This document shows positions 9,866-19,099 of a DNA stretch of 64,000 nt, in pieces. The stretch is from NCBI GenBank assembly GCA_035575135.1, contig DATLYE010000019.1, positions 1-64,000 on the forward strand, given 5' to 3'. How positions within the stretch are numbered: position 1 is the stretch's first letter; every line of letters begins with the position of its first letter. The notes below the pieces were generated by a model, which made no database searches, was not told the DNA's origin, and worked only from the letters and a program-made list of their open reading frames with translations. The position numbers and the translations under genes were made by a program. This DNA is from JANWXD01 sp035575135 (lineage in GTDB: Bacteria; Acidobacteriota; Terriglobia; Bryobacterales; Bryobacteraceae).

Positions 9866-12800
9866 GTGTGGGTTCGTGTTGCGATTCTCGGCGTCATCGC
9901 AATCCTGGCGGTGCCATGGGGTCTTTTGCGGGCGCAGACTACGTTCGGCAGCATTAGTGGTACGGTGACGGATCCCGCGGGGGCGGTGATCCCCCGGGCG
10001 AACGTCACGGCGACGCACGAGGCGACGGGTTACCGGTACGAAACCACTTCCAACGAAGCCGGCTATTACACGATCGCGCAGTTGCGTGAAGGCAGATATA
10101 CCGTGCGCGTAACGGCTCCGGGGTTTCAGGAGTTCGTGGCGCGGGACGTGGAGCTGGTCGCACGGGACCAGAGGCGTCTGGACATTCAGCTTCAGGTCGG
10201 CCGGGTCGAGGTGACCGTGGAGGTCTCTGCCGGGGCCACGCTGATCGAAGCCGAGACGGCGCGGATCGGGGATTCCAAGGCTGCCCGGCAGCTGCTTTCA
10301 CTGCCGATGAACACGCGGTCGCTGTATTCCTTCCTGGTGCTGTCGCCGGCCGTCGTCAAGGCAAACGGACAGGCGGCGCGGCGGTTTGCAGGGAGCCGTG
10401 TGAACCAGTCGGATCAGTCCATTGACGGCATCACGGTGTCCAACGGGTTCGACGGCACGCAGATCAGCCCGCTGGTGGACTATATCGAAAGCTACGCCGA
10501 GATCCGCGTGGACATGGCCAACAACAGCGCGGACATCGGCTCGGTGGGTCAAGTGACGGTGGTCTCCAAGAGCGGGACCAACGAGCTGCACGGGAGCGTG
10601 TTCGATTACTACGCTACGCCTTGGTTCCGGGCGCGCAACCCCTTTGCGGCGCAGCGGGCCACGGGAGTGCGACACTGGCCTGGCGGCAGCATCGGGGGCC
10701 CGGTGGTGTTGCCGAAGCTGTACAGCGGGCGTAACCGGACGTTCTTCTTCTTCTCGTTTGAGACCTCCCGCGGGAGCGTCACGCAGCAGCTGCTCAATCC
10801 CACCGTTCCGATTCCGAAGTGGAGGGAGGGTGACTTTTCCGGTGAGCTGCCGCGGACGGTCGTCCGGGACCCTCTGACGAGGCAGCCGCTGCCGGGCAAC
10901 CGCATCCCACCGTCGCAGCTGAATCCGGTCTCGCTCCGCATCCAGCAACGGTTCTACCCGCTGCCGAACGTCGGCGATCCGAATGTGTTTCAGGCGCGCA
11001 ACTACCTGGAGCAGAAACTGCGCGCCTTCGATCCGAACACGTACTGGACGGCACGGATTGACCACCGCTTCTCGGATCGTAGCTTTGTGTTTGCGCGCTA
11101 CACCTGGGACCGCAGCCACAGCCGGGAGTGGGAGAGCAATTTACCGACGGTGGGACTCCGCTGGCAGACGCGCAACACGCGGGCGGTCAACGTCTCCTAC
11201 ACACATCAGATCCGGCCCACGCTGATTGCGGAATCCCGGTGGGGTTATGCGTTCAACAACAATCCCCGCAACGGGCCGCTCAAAGGGCTGGAAGTAGTCC
11301 GGGAGCTGGGGCTGGTAGGGCTGGCGCCCGATCTTCCGGACATCAACGGGATCTTCGATGTCAGCTTCTCGGGCCTGGGTGTGCAGGGCATCACGCAGAC
11401 GCAGTGGCGCCACCCCGGCTTCCGGAATTTTGCGCAGCAGTTCCAGCAGCATGTGAACTGGTACCGCGGCCGCCACACTCTGAAGACGGGGATTGTGGTG
11501 GACCGCGTGAACTTCCAGGACCGCCAGGCGAACGCGAATCTGTTCGGGCGCGCGGTCTTCTCCAATCGTTTCACCGGCCACCCCTATGCCGACTTCCTGT
11601 ACGGCATCCCGACCACCACGAACCGGGCGTTCCCGCCGGTGTTGATTGACCGCAACCGCTGGGGCCACAACCTCTTCGTGACCGACGAGTTCCGGGTGCA
11701 TCCGCGGCTGACGCTCAACCTCGGCCTGCGGTACGAATGGAAGCCTACCTGGAGCGAGGCCGGCAACATGCAGGCGCTGTTCGACATCGCCACGGGACGG
11801 ATCGTGGTGCCCGACGGCGGGCTGAAGGCGGTCAGTCCGCTCATGCCGCGCGGCTATGTGGACGTCGTGGAGGCCAGCCGGGCCGGTTACGACCCGAAGC
11901 TGCTGCTCAAGACGGATCGCAACAATTTTGCGCCTCGGCTCGGCCTGGCTTGGCGGCCCGTCGGTGCGGACACAGTGATCCGGGGCGGCTTCGGCATTTT
12001 CTACGATGTTGTTCCGCGGGCGCTGACGGCGGGCGGCGTGCCGTTCGTGGTGAACGAACCGAGCTTTACGAATCCGGCCACGAACCCCACGGTGATTCTG
12101 CCGCGCGTGTTCCCGGACTCGGTGGGCGGGCCCTCGACGGTGACGCTTCCCGCTGCGGTCCGGCCCGACATCCTCACGCCGTACAGCATGCAGTACAGCC
12201 TCACCGTCGAGCACCAGCGGTGGGAAACCGGCTTCCGAATCTCTTACGTGGGGACGAACACGCGCCAGGGCGAGTGGAGTTACAACATTAACCAGCCCTT
12301 GCCGGATGACCGGCCGTTCTGGGAAAAGCCGCGGCTGTTCCCGCAGTATCCGGCGATCAGCTACCTGACCAACGGAGCCGGGCACCAGTATCATTCCCTG
12401 AATGTCGAAGCGGAGCGGCGTTTCAGCCAGGGCTTCGGATATCAATTCTCCTGGGTGTGGGCCCGGGACATCGGGGATCTGGACCGGGGCGAGTCTCCGG
12501 AAAACGCCTATGATCGCAGGCGGGAGCGGGGGGTATGGACGGACATCCCGACTCACCGGATTGCGGCCAATCTGATTTACGAGCTTCCGTTCGGCCGCGG
12601 CCGGAAATTCGGCAGCGGGCTCGGGCGGGCTGCGGACCTGGCGATCGGGGGCTGGGAGTTGTCCACCGTGTTGCTGTTCAGCTCGGGGCAGTTTCTGACG
12701 CCGCAGTGGACCGGGCCGGACCCGACAGGCACGGCGTTCACCAGTACGCGCACACCGGCGCAGGTGACCATCCGGCCGGACATTCTCCGCAACCCGAACC

Positions 12801-13150
12801 TGCCGGAAGACCAGAGGAGCCCGCAACGCTGGTTCGACGCCTCCGCGTTTGCGGCTCCGGCGGTGGGACGGTTCGGGACGTCTGCAAGAGGAGTCATCAA
12901 GGGGCCGCCGTCGAACGTGCTTCATGCCGGTCTGGCCAAGTGGCTGCGGTTCAACGAGCGGTTCCGGGCGCGGCTGGAGATAACGGCGACCAACTTGTTT
13001 AACCATCCGAATTACAACGATCCCGCGGTGAACATCTCGAGTGCGGCTACCGTGGCGACGATCGGCGGGGTGGGCGGCGGCGACGGCGCAACACAATACG
13101 ACCAGACGGGCGCCCGCTCGTTCCGCGCGGGGTTTCGTGTCGAGTGGTAG
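9866..13150 (+). CDS. Oar-like TonB-dependent receptor with CarboxypepD_reg domain
   Basis: 1094 residues from GTG 9866, which follows AGGAGG (9855-9860) at 5 bp; an in-frame GTG at 9848 is the longer alternative. The signal peptide ends around LLRAQ. The CarboxypepD_reg domain (GSISGTVTDPAGAVIPRA; YYTIAQLREGRYTVRV) is followed by a plug (SDQSIDGITVSNGFDGTQ; SVGQVTVVSKSGTNELHG) and a barrel ending in a Trp (FRAGFRVEW). It is followed 30 bp later by a secreted pectate-lyase-like gene, so it may be part of a small polysaccharide-uptake locus. That link is inferred from adjacency only. Confidence 0.92.
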   Translation: MWVRVAILGVIAILAVPWGLLRAQTTFGSISGTVTDPAGAVIPRANVTATHEATGYRYETTSNEAGYYTIAQLREGRYTVRVTAPGFQEFVARDVELVARDQRRLDIQLQVGRVEVTVEVSAGATLIEAETARIGDSKAARQLLSLPMNTRSLYSFLVLSPAVVKANGQAARRFAGSRVNQSDQSIDGITVSNGFDGTQISPLVDYIESYAEIRVDMANNSADIGSVGQVTVVSKSGTNELHGSVFDYYATPWFRARNPFAAQRATGVRHWPGGSIGGPVVLPKLYSGRNRTFFFFSFETSRGSVTQQLLNPTVPIPKWREGDFSGELPRTVVRDPLTRQPLPGNRIPPSQLNPVSLRIQQRFYPLPNVGDPNVFQARNYLEQKLRAFDPNTYWTARIDHRFSDRSFVFARYTWDRSHSREWESNLPTVGLRWQTRNTRAVNVSYTHQIRPTLIAESRWGYAFNNNPRNGPLKGLEVVRELGLVGLAPDLPDINGIFDVSFSGLGVQGITQTQWRHPGFRNFAQQFQQHVNWYRGRHTLKTGIVVDRVNFQDRQANANLFGRAVFSNRFTGHPYADFLYGIPTTTNRAFPPVLIDRNRWGHNLFVTDEFRVHPRLTLNLGLRYEWKPTWSEAGNMQALFDIATGRIVVPDGGLKAVSPLMPRGYVDVVEASRAGYDPKLLLKTDRNNFAPRLGLAWRPVGADTVIRGGFGIFYDVVPRALTAGGVPFVVNEPSFTNPATNPTVILPRVFPDSVGGPSTVTLPAAVRPDILTPYSMQYSLTVEHQRWETGFRISYVGTNTRQGEWSYNINQPLPDDRPFWEKPRLFPQYPAISYLTNGAGHQYHSLNVEAERRFSQGFGYQFSWVWARDIGDLDRGESPENAYDRRRERGVWTDIPTHRIAANLIYELPFGRGRKFGSGLGRAADLAIGGWELSTVLLFSSGQFLTPQWTGPDPTGTAFTSTRTPAQVTIRPDILRNPNLPEDQRSPQRWFDASAFAAPAVGRFGTSARGVIKGPPSNVLHAGLAKWLRFNERFRARLEITATNLFNHPNYNDPAVNISSAATVATIGGVGGGDGATQYDQTGARSFRAGFRVEW

Positions 13151-13167
13151 CACGTCCGCCCGGGCTG

Positions 13168-13173
13168 TAGAAT
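13168..13173 (+). promoter_or_regulatory. Candidate -10 box (TAGAAT) for the pectate-lyase-like gene
   Basis: TAGAAT ends 7 bp before ATG 13181, and there is no purine-rich ribosome-binding site between them. This spacing would place the transcript start on the start codon itself. No good -35 hexamer is visible 16-18 bp upstream. Confidence 0.4.
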
Positions 13174-13180
13174 ACGCCGC

Positions 13181-14872
13181 ATGACGGTTCTACGCCTCGG
13201 GCTTGCGGCGGCGGTGTTGTGCCACGCCGCCACATGGGCGGCCGAGAAACCCACACGCAGCCAAGTGCTGGAGGCGATGCTCAAGGCCGCTCGGTTTTTC
13301 CGGTACCAGGTTTCCACCGAAGGCGGGTACCACTACTACTACACCGCAGACCTGAGCTACGGGCGTTCGGAGGCTTCCGAAGGCTTAACCCAGGTGGAAG
13401 TGCAGCGTGCGGCAACGCCCGGCGTCGCGCTGGCGTATCTGGAAGCCTATGAGGCCACCGGAGAGCGGGAGTTTCTGGAGTTCGCCCGTGCTGCGGCGCA
13501 CGCTCTGGTGCGCGGGCAGCTGTGCAGCGGCGGGTGGGATTACTTCATCGAGTTCGACCCGGACCAGCGCAGGCATTACCAGTACCGTGCGGATCAAAAC
13601 TGCGGCGAAGACAAGCGGGGCGTGACCAATCTGGACGACAACGTCACCCAGGGAGCGCTTCGCGTGCTGATGCGGGTGGACCGCGCGCTGGGCTTTTCCG
13701 ATGAGCTCATCCACGAGGCGGCGCAGTATGCGCTCGCCAAGCTGGTGGAGGCCCAGTATCCCAACGGCGCCTGGCCGCAGCGTTTCCGCCATCCGCCGGA
13801 TCCGGCCAAACACCCGGTGAAGCGAGCGAGCTATCCCGCTTCGTGGCCTCGCAAATGGCCCGGGGCGGACTACCGGGCCTACTACACGTTTAACGACAAC
13901 ACCATCTGCGACGCGATTGACGTTTTGCTCGAAGCGGCTCGGATTTACCACGAGCCGCGTTACCGGGCCGCGGCGGAGAAGGGCGGCGGGTTCATCTTGC
14001 TGGCGCAGATGCCGGAGCCGCAGCCTGCCTGGGCGCAGCAATACGATGCGGACATGCATCCGGCGTGGGCCCGGGCTTTCGAGCCGCCGGCGGTCACTGG
14101 CGGTGAGTCCCAGGCGGTCCTGCGGACGCTGTTGGTCCTGTACCGGGAGACGGGGGACCGAAAGTACCTGGAGCCGGTTCCCCGGGCGCTCGAGTATCTC
14201 AAACGCTCGGTGGTTCCGCGCACGGATGCGGAAGTGTTCCGGCGCGTGCCGGAAGGCCCGGTGCTGGCGCGGTTCTACGAGCTGAAAACCAACCGGCCGC
14301 TTTACATCACCAAAGGCACACGGATTCAGGCTGCGGGTCTGGGCAGCCGCATCGTGGACGGCTACGAGTTGAGCTATTCTCCGGATTCCGTCATTACGCA
14401 TTACGGCGTGCTGGTCAGCGGGCGGGAGCTGGCACTGATTGAAGAGGATTATCGCTGGCTGGTGCAGGCGGATCCTGCGGCCGTGCGGCGGCCGGAGAAG
14501 CTCCGCGGTTTGTCGCCCTGGATGGAGCGGGTGCGTCCGGTACCGTCGGCGGAGGTGAGCCCGGACGAGGTCAGGCGGCTGATCGCTTCGCTCGATGAGC
14601 GCGGCGCGTGGGTGAGGCCGGGCGTGATCGGCAAGCCGGGCCGGCTCGTGTTTGTGTATGCGGCGCGTCCGATGGTGCTGCGCATCGGCCGGGGCCGCTC
14701 CGACGGAGCGGCGGAGGAAACGGCGCCGAGGGCTCAGGTGATCCAGCTCCGCCCTGACGACACGGTAGAAGTGTTTCTCGGAGCGGAAGCTCCGGTCGAA
14801 AGGATCATCAGTTCGGCCGAGTTTTCCCGGAACCTCACGACACTGGCGACATACTACACGCAGGCGCGATGA
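13181..14872 (+). CDS. Secreted pectate-lyase-like (PL10-type alpha/alpha-toroid) protein
   Basis: 563 residues with an N-terminal signal peptide (residues 1-21, ending TWAAE). The body has repeated helix pairs and the motifs QCPNGAW-like YPNGAWPQR (about 190), YYTFNDNTICDAIDVL (about 232-247) and AQQYDADMHPAWARAFEPP (about 286-305). The order GAWPQ, TFNDN, then W-A-x-QYD resembles the PL10 pectic acid lyase fold, in which a calcium-bound polygalacturonate chain is cleaved by beta-elimination. The C-terminal 150 residues lack a clear family assignment. Catalytic residues were not proven. It could instead be another alpha/alpha-toroid glycan enzyme. It directly follows a TonB receptor gene. 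Confidence 0.65.
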   Translation: MTVLRLGLAAAVLCHAATWAAEKPTRSQVLEAMLKAARFFRYQVSTEGGYHYYYTADLSYGRSEASEGLTQVEVQRAATPGVALAYLEAYEATGEREFLEFARAAAHALVRGQLCSGGWDYFIEFDPDQRRHYQYRADQNCGEDKRGVTNLDDNVTQGALRVLMRVDRALGFSDELIHEAAQYALAKLVEAQYPNGAWPQRFRHPPDPAKHPVKRASYPASWPRKWPGADYRAYYTFNDNTICDAIDVLLEAARIYHEPRYRAAAEKGGGFILLAQMPEPQPAWAQQYDADMHPAWARAFEPPAVTGGESQAVLRTLLVLYRETGDRKYLEPVPRALEYLKRSVVPRTDAEVFRRVPEGPVLARFYELKTNRPLYITKGTRIQAAGLGSRIVDGYELSYSPDSVITHYGVLVSGRELALIEEDYRWLVQADPAAVRRPEKLRGLSPWMERVRPVPSAEVSPDEVRRLIASLDERGAWVRPGVIGKPGRLVFVYAARPMVLRIGRGRSDGAAEETAPRAQVIQLRPDDTVEVFLGAEAPVERIISSAEFSRNLTTLATYYTQAR

Positions 14873-14903
14873 GGAACAGAACCGCAGGCCGGCCGGCGCC
14901 GGC

Positions 14904-15632
14904 TTAGCGGTAGCGGCTCAGAAGGTCATTCCAGCGGATGCGCAGCAGATCCAGAAACATACTGACGCTGTCCCGCCACATGCTGACCTTGGTCCCCTGA
15001 CAATGACGCCAGCGCACGGGCACTTCGACAGCGCGAAAGCCGAGCCGGCGAGCCAGGTACAAGACCTCGACGTCAAAGCCGAACCGGTCCAGCGTCTGCC
15101 GCCGGAAAATCTCGCGCGCGGCCCGGCGCTCGAAGAGCTTGAAGCCGCATTGCGTGTCGGCGTAGGGGAGTCCCGCCAGCAGCCGGACGAAGAGGTTAAA
15201 GACGCGGCCGGCGGTTTCGCGGAACCAGGACTGGTGGATCTCGATCAGGGAACGGTCCAGGCCGCGGGAGCCGAAGGCGATCTGCGCCTGATGTTCTTCG
15301 ACGGCGCGAAAGAGTTTTGCGGCTTCCTCGATAGGCGCCGACAGGTCCGCATCGGTGAACAGGATCCAGTCGCCGCGGGCTTCGAGGACTCCGTGGCGCA
15401 CGGAGAATCCTTTGCCGCGGTTGCCTGGATTGCGCAGCAGGCGCACTTCGGGGTGGGCCAGCGCGTAGTCTTGCGCCACCCGGGCGGTCGAGTCCGTGGA
15501 TCCGTCATCCACGACCACGATCTCGGTGAAACGCCAGGCCCCGTGGCGAAGATATTGGGTCACTGCGTCCAGCGCAGCGGGCAAGCGCGTTTCTTCGTTG
15601 TAGGCAGGAATGACGATAGAGATGGAATCCAA
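14904..15632 (-). CDS. Family 2 glycosyltransferase (dolichyl-phosphate glucosyltransferase-like)
   Basis: 242 residues from TTG 15632. The GT-A fold is shown by ISIVIPAYNEETRLP (residues 4-18), EIVVVDDGSTDST (about 38-50) and the DXD-like FTDADLSAP (about 93-101). The C-terminal part (YADTQCGFKLF, FDVEVLYLARR, PVRWRHCQGTKVSM) is typical of DPG/DPM synthase relatives that transfer glucose or mannose from a nucleotide sugar to a polyprenyl phosphate. There is no C-terminal membrane anchor. Its TTG start lies 6 bp after a minus-strand TATAAT shared with the lysS promoter. The donor sugar is unknown. Confidence 0.88.
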   Translation of the reverse strand: MDSISIVIPAYNEETRLPAALDAVTQYLRHGAWRFTEIVVVDDGSTDSTARVAQDYALAHPEVRLLRNPGNRGKGFSVRHGVLEARGDWILFTDADLSAPIEEAAKLFRAVEEHQAQIAFGSRGLDRSLIEIHQSWFRETAGRVFNLFVRLLAGLPYADTQCGFKLFERRAAREIFRRQTLDRFGFDVEVLYLARRLGFRAVEVPVRWRHCQGTKVSMWRDSVSMFLDLLRIRWNDLLSRYR

Positions 15633-15638
15633 GGGTCA

Positions 15639-15646
15639 ATTATAAT
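15639..15646. promoter_or_regulatory. Palindromic ATTATAAT: shared -10 element for lysS and the divergent glycosyltransferase
   Basis: The 8-bp palindrome gives TATAAT on both strands (plus 15641-15646, minus 15644-15639). On the plus strand it precedes the lysS TTG by 27 bp, and AAGGAG lies in between. On the minus strand it ends 6 bp before the TTG of the glycosyltransferase gene. -35 elements are weak in both directions. Confidence 0.55.
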
Positions 15647-15673
15647 GAGGGTTCCCCGCGAAGGAGAACCTGC

Positions 15674-17179
15674 TTGTCGCTCGAACACGAGCTGCTGGCG
15701 CAACGTATCCGGCGGCTGCGCGAGATCCAGGAACTGGGTTTCCGGCCTTACGGCGCCCGGTACGACTTCACCCACACGATTCCCGACATTCTGGCAACGT
15801 ATGGAAACAAGAGCGCGGAGGAACTGAATCCGCGCGTGGACGTCCGCGTATGCGGCCGCATCCACACCATCCGGCACATGGGGAAGGCGGGTTTTGCGCA
15901 CCTGATGCAGGGCGGCGAGCGGCTGCAGATCTACGTGCGCCAGGATTCGGTGCCGGAGACGCACTTCCGGCTGTGGCGGGGTCTGGACATCGGCGACATC
16001 ATCGGGGCGGAGGGCTACCTGTTCCGCACGCGCACGGGCGAGTTGACGGTGCACGTGGAGCGGCTCGAGCACCTGGCCAAGACGCTGCTGACGATGCCGG
16101 AGAAGTGGCACGGTCTCGAAGATGTGGAGGTGCGCTACCGGCAGCGCTATCTGGATCTGATCGCCAACCCGGAAGTGCGGCGGGTGTTTGTGCGGCGCAG
16201 CAAGATCATCGCCTCCTTCCGGCGGCAACTGGAGGCGCGGGGGTTCATCGAGGTCGAGACGCCGATGATGCAGCCGCTTTACGGCGGCGCGGCGGCGCGC
16301 CCGTTCGTGACCCATCACAACGCGCTGGACATGGACCTGTACCTCCGGATTGCACCGGAATTGTATCTGAAGCGGCTGGTGGTGGGCGGGATGGACCGGG
16401 TCTACGAGATCAACCGGAATTTCCGCAATGAGGGCATCTCCTCGCAGCACAATCCCGAGTTCACGATGCTCGAGTTTTACCAGGCCTACACGGACTATCG
16501 AGGCCTGATGGATTTCTCCGAGGAGCTGCTGCGCCAGGTGGCTCTGGACGCCACCGGTTCGACGGAAGTCGAGTTTCAGGGGCACAAGCTCGATTTCGGC
16601 CGGCTGCGGCGCCTGAGCCTGCGGGAAGCGATCCTCGCATTCTGGGAAGACGGCGAGCGGCCGACGCCGGAGCAGCTGAGCGATCCCGAATGGCTCAAAT
16701 GGCACTCGACCAAAGGCACGCCGGGCGAGGCGCTGCAAGACCTCTTCGAACGGGTGGCGGAGAAGCACCTGATCCAGCCCACGATCATTTACGACTATCC
16801 GGTGGAGACGTCGCCGCTGGCTAAGAACAAGCCGGAGGAGCCGCAGTTTGTCGAGCGGTTCGAGATTTACGCCGCGGGCATGGAAATCGGCAACGCCTAT
16901 ACGGAGCTCAATGATCCGCTCGAGCAGCGGCGGCGCTTCGAAGCGCAGCTTCGCCTGCGGGAAAAAGGCGACGAAGAGGCCCACCAGATGGACGAGGATT
17001 TTCTGCGGGCGCTCTGCTACGGCATGCCGCCGACTGCGGGCGAAGGTATCGGCATTGACCGTCTCGTGATGGTGCTGACCAACTCGCGGTCTATCCGCGA
17101 CGTGATCCTCTTTCCGCTGCTGCGCCCGGAAGGACCGATCGGCCTGGCCGAGCGCCTTGCCGCCCTCGATGGCTGCTAG
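15674..17179 (+). CDS. lysS: Lysyl-tRNA synthetase, class II
   Basis: 501 residues. It attaches lysine to tRNA-Lys in the cytoplasm. The N-terminal OB-fold anticodon domain (RIHTIRHMGKAGFAHL, about residues 60-75) precedes a class II core with motif 2 (NRNFRNEGISSQHNPEF, about 243-259) and motif 3 (GEGIGIDRLVMVLTNS, about 455-470). The start is TTG 15674, with AAGGAG 7 bp upstream and a TATAAT at 15641. The gene ends inside the start of the downstream permease gene (11 bp overlap), which implies co-transcription. Confidence 0.97.
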   Translation: MSLEHELLAQRIRRLREIQELGFRPYGARYDFTHTIPDILATYGNKSAEELNPRVDVRVCGRIHTIRHMGKAGFAHLMQGGERLQIYVRQDSVPETHFRLWRGLDIGDIIGAEGYLFRTRTGELTVHVERLEHLAKTLLTMPEKWHGLEDVEVRYRQRYLDLIANPEVRRVFVRRSKIIASFRRQLEARGFIEVETPMMQPLYGGAAARPFVTHHNALDMDLYLRIAPELYLKRLVVGGMDRVYEINRNFRNEGISSQHNPEFTMLEFYQAYTDYRGLMDFSEELLRQVALDATGSTEVEFQGHKLDFGRLRRLSLREAILAFWEDGERPTPEQLSDPEWLKWHSTKGTPGEALQDLFERVAEKHLIQPTIIYDYPVETSPLAKNKPEEPQFVERFEIYAAGMEIGNAYTELNDPLEQRRRFEAQLRLREKGDEEAHQMDEDFLRALCYGMPPTAGEGIGIDRLVMVLTNSRSIRDVILFPLLRPEGPIGLAERLAALDGC

Positions 17180-18416
17180 ACCCTCCCCCGCGCGGTTCGA
17201 GCTTTTTGTCGCAGCCCGCTATCTCAAGGCCAAGCGCAAACAGACCGTCATTTCCGTCATCACGCTCATCTCCGTGCTGGGCGTGGCGGCGGGCGTGATG
17301 GCGCTGGTGATCGCCCTGGCGATCAATAACGGCTTTCGCAGCACGCTCGAACGCAATCTTCTGGGCGCGACGGCGCATGTCACGGTGCTCGAGAAAGAGC
17401 CGGGCTTCGGGATCGCGAACTGGCGCGAACTGGCGGCGCGGTTGCGAGGCCTGCCACACGTGGCGAGCGCCGCTCCGAGCCTGTACGGGTCGGTGTTTCT
17501 GTCGAGCCCGTTGCAATCGGACGGGTGCGTCCTCAAGGGGATCGAGTCCGGCTCCCACCAGGCGGCGGACCTGGCGCACTACCTCAAGGAAGGCTCCGTG
17601 GCGGCCCTCGAAGAGGAGGGCCGGCTGCCGGGGATCATTCTCGGCTCGCGCCTGGCGGCCCGGACGGGGTTGCCGCTCCACAGCGTCGCCACCGTCATCA
17701 GTCCCCAGGGAGAACTGACGCCGTTCGGACCGAGACCGAGCTATTTCCGCTTTCGCGTGGTGGGCATTTTCGAAACCGGCTTCTACGATCTGGATGCGGC
17801 CTGGGCCTTCACATCGCTCCGGAGCGCGCAGAAGGTGCTCGCGGTGGCGGACGTCGTCAACGCCGTCGAGTTGAAGATTGACGACCTCGACCGGGCGCCG
17901 GAGGTGGCCCGGGCGGCGGAGCGCATCATCGGCCCGCGCCTGGCGGCCACGCACTGGATGGAACAGAACCGCCAAATTTTCAACGCCCTGCGCATGGAGA
18001 AGACCGTGACGATCATCACCATCGGGCTGATCGAACTGGTGGCGGCCATGAACATTCTGGTGGCGCTGGTGATGATGGTGATGGAAAAATACCGGGACAT
18101 CGCGGTGCTGATGTCCATGGGGGCGCGGCGCGAACAGATCCGGCGGATCTTTGTTTACCAAGGCTTGATCATCGGTACGGTGGGAACCGTGCTGGGGCTG
18201 GCGGCGGGTTACGGGCTCAGTTACCTGGCGAACCGCTACCGCTGGGTGCGTCTGGACGAGGAAGTTTACTCACTGAGCTTTGTGCCGTTCGAGCCTCGCT
18301 GGGTGGACGGCGTTTGGATTGCCGCCGCGGCCATCCTGGTGAGCTTTCTGGCGACGATCTATCCGGCCACGAACGCCACAAAGATCGCCCCGGCAGAGGC
18401 GTTGCGCTACGAGTGA
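17169..18416 (+). CDS. LolC/LolE-type ABC transporter permease
   Basis: 415 residues from ATG 17169, overlapping the lysS stop; a TTG at 17157 is the alternative. One N-terminal transmembrane helix (about 25-50, after RYLKAKRKQT) is followed by a MacB-type periplasmic domain of about 200 residues. Three helices of an FtsX domain come next (about 270-410), with the cytoplasmic motif EKYRDIAVLMSMGARREQIRR. Family knowledge: LolC/E release outer-membrane lipoproteins from the inner membrane. The matching ATPase (LolD) is not adjacent, and other MacB/FtsX-family roles are possible. Confidence 0.88.
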   Translation: MAARPSPARFELFVAARYLKAKRKQTVISVITLISVLGVAAGVMALVIALAINNGFRSTLERNLLGATAHVTVLEKEPGFGIANWRELAARLRGLPHVASAAPSLYGSVFLSSPLQSDGCVLKGIESGSHQAADLAHYLKEGSVAALEEEGRLPGIILGSRLAARTGLPLHSVATVISPQGELTPFGPRPSYFRFRVVGIFETGFYDLDAAWAFTSLRSAQKVLAVADVVNAVELKIDDLDRAPEVARAAERIIGPRLAATHWMEQNRQIFNALRMEKTVTIITIGLIELVAAMNILVALVMMVMEKYRDIAVLMSMGARREQIRRIFVYQGLIIGTVGTVLGLAAGYGLSYLANRYRWVRLDEEVYSLSFVPFEPRWVDGVWIAAAAILVSFLATIYPATNATKIAPAEALRYE

Positions 18417-18443
18417 AGTCGGCCGTGGAGCGGGCGCGGATCG

Positions 18444-19076
18444 CTACAGTCCGCGCAGGAACCAGTTCGATTCCTTCTCGCGGCCGATGGTGGTTTCGGG
18501 GCCATGGCCCGGAATGACCAGCGTGTCCTCCGGCAGCGTCAGCAGCTTGTCGCGGATGGAGAGCAGGATCAGGCGCCCGTCGCCGCCCGGCAAGTCCGTG
18601 CGGCCGATGCTATCGCGGAACAGCGTGTCTCCGGCGATGAGCTTGTTCTCCGACGGCAGCCAGAGACTGACGCTGCCGGGTGTATGTCCGGGAGTGTGCA
18701 GCACGAAGAAATCGGCGGCGCCCAGGCGGAGCCGGTCTCCGTCACGGGGTGAAACGTCCACCTCGGTGCGGGGCGGGACGGCGACGCCGAGCCAGGCGGC
18801 CTGCCAGTCCAGCTGCTCGTAGAGGGGCAGGTCGCGATCGTTGAGCCAGACGGGCGCTCCCGTGGCCTGCTTGAGACGGGCGGCCCCACCGATGTGGTCA
18901 ATGTGGGCGTGCGTGACGAAGATGGCTTTGAGGCGCAGGCCGTGCCGCGCCAGAAGCTGTAAGATCTCGCCGACGTTGTCCCCGGGATCAATGACCAGCG
19001 CCTCGCCCGTCTGCTCGTCGCCGAAGATCGAGCAATTGCACTGCAACAAGCCCACGGGCAGAATCTCGTGGATCAC
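18444..19076 (-). CDS. Metallo-beta-lactamase-fold hydrolase (glyoxalase II-like)
   Basis: 210 residues from GTG 19076; the frame is open to 19157, but that part overlaps the divergent gene. Zn-binding motif THAHIDHIGG (about 58-67), then HTPGHTPGSVSL, GDTLFRDSIGR and IPGHGPETTIGREK provide the full set of His/Asp ligands. This subfamily includes hydroxyacylglutathione hydrolases and persulfide-dioxygenase-like enzymes. At 210 residues it lacks the extra C-terminal substrate-binding helices of classical glyoxalase II. The substrate is unknown. It diverges from ygfZ across 23 bp. Confidence 0.88.
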   Translation of the reverse strand: MIHEILPVGLLQCNCSIFGDEQTGEALVIDPGDNVGEILQLLARHGLRLKAIFVTHAHIDHIGGAARLKQATGAPVWLNDRDLPLYEQLDWQAAWLGVAVPPRTEVDVSPRDGDRLRLGAADFFVLHTPGHTPGSVSLWLPSENKLIAGDTLFRDSIGRTDLPGGDGRLILLSIRDKLLTLPEDTLVIPGHGPETTIGREKESNWFLRGL

Positions 19077-19084
19077 CTTCCGAT

Positions 19085-19092
19085 TGTATACT
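19085..19092. promoter_or_regulatory. Palindromic GTATAC: bidirectional -10 element in a 23-bp divergent gap
   Basis: TATACT on the plus strand (19087-19092) ends 7 bp before ATG 19100. TATACA on the minus strand (19090-19085) ends 8 bp before GTG 19076. The whole gap is 23 bp, so both transcripts would start at or within a few bases of the start codons. Confidence 0.6.
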
Positions 19093-19099
19093 TCGGTTG

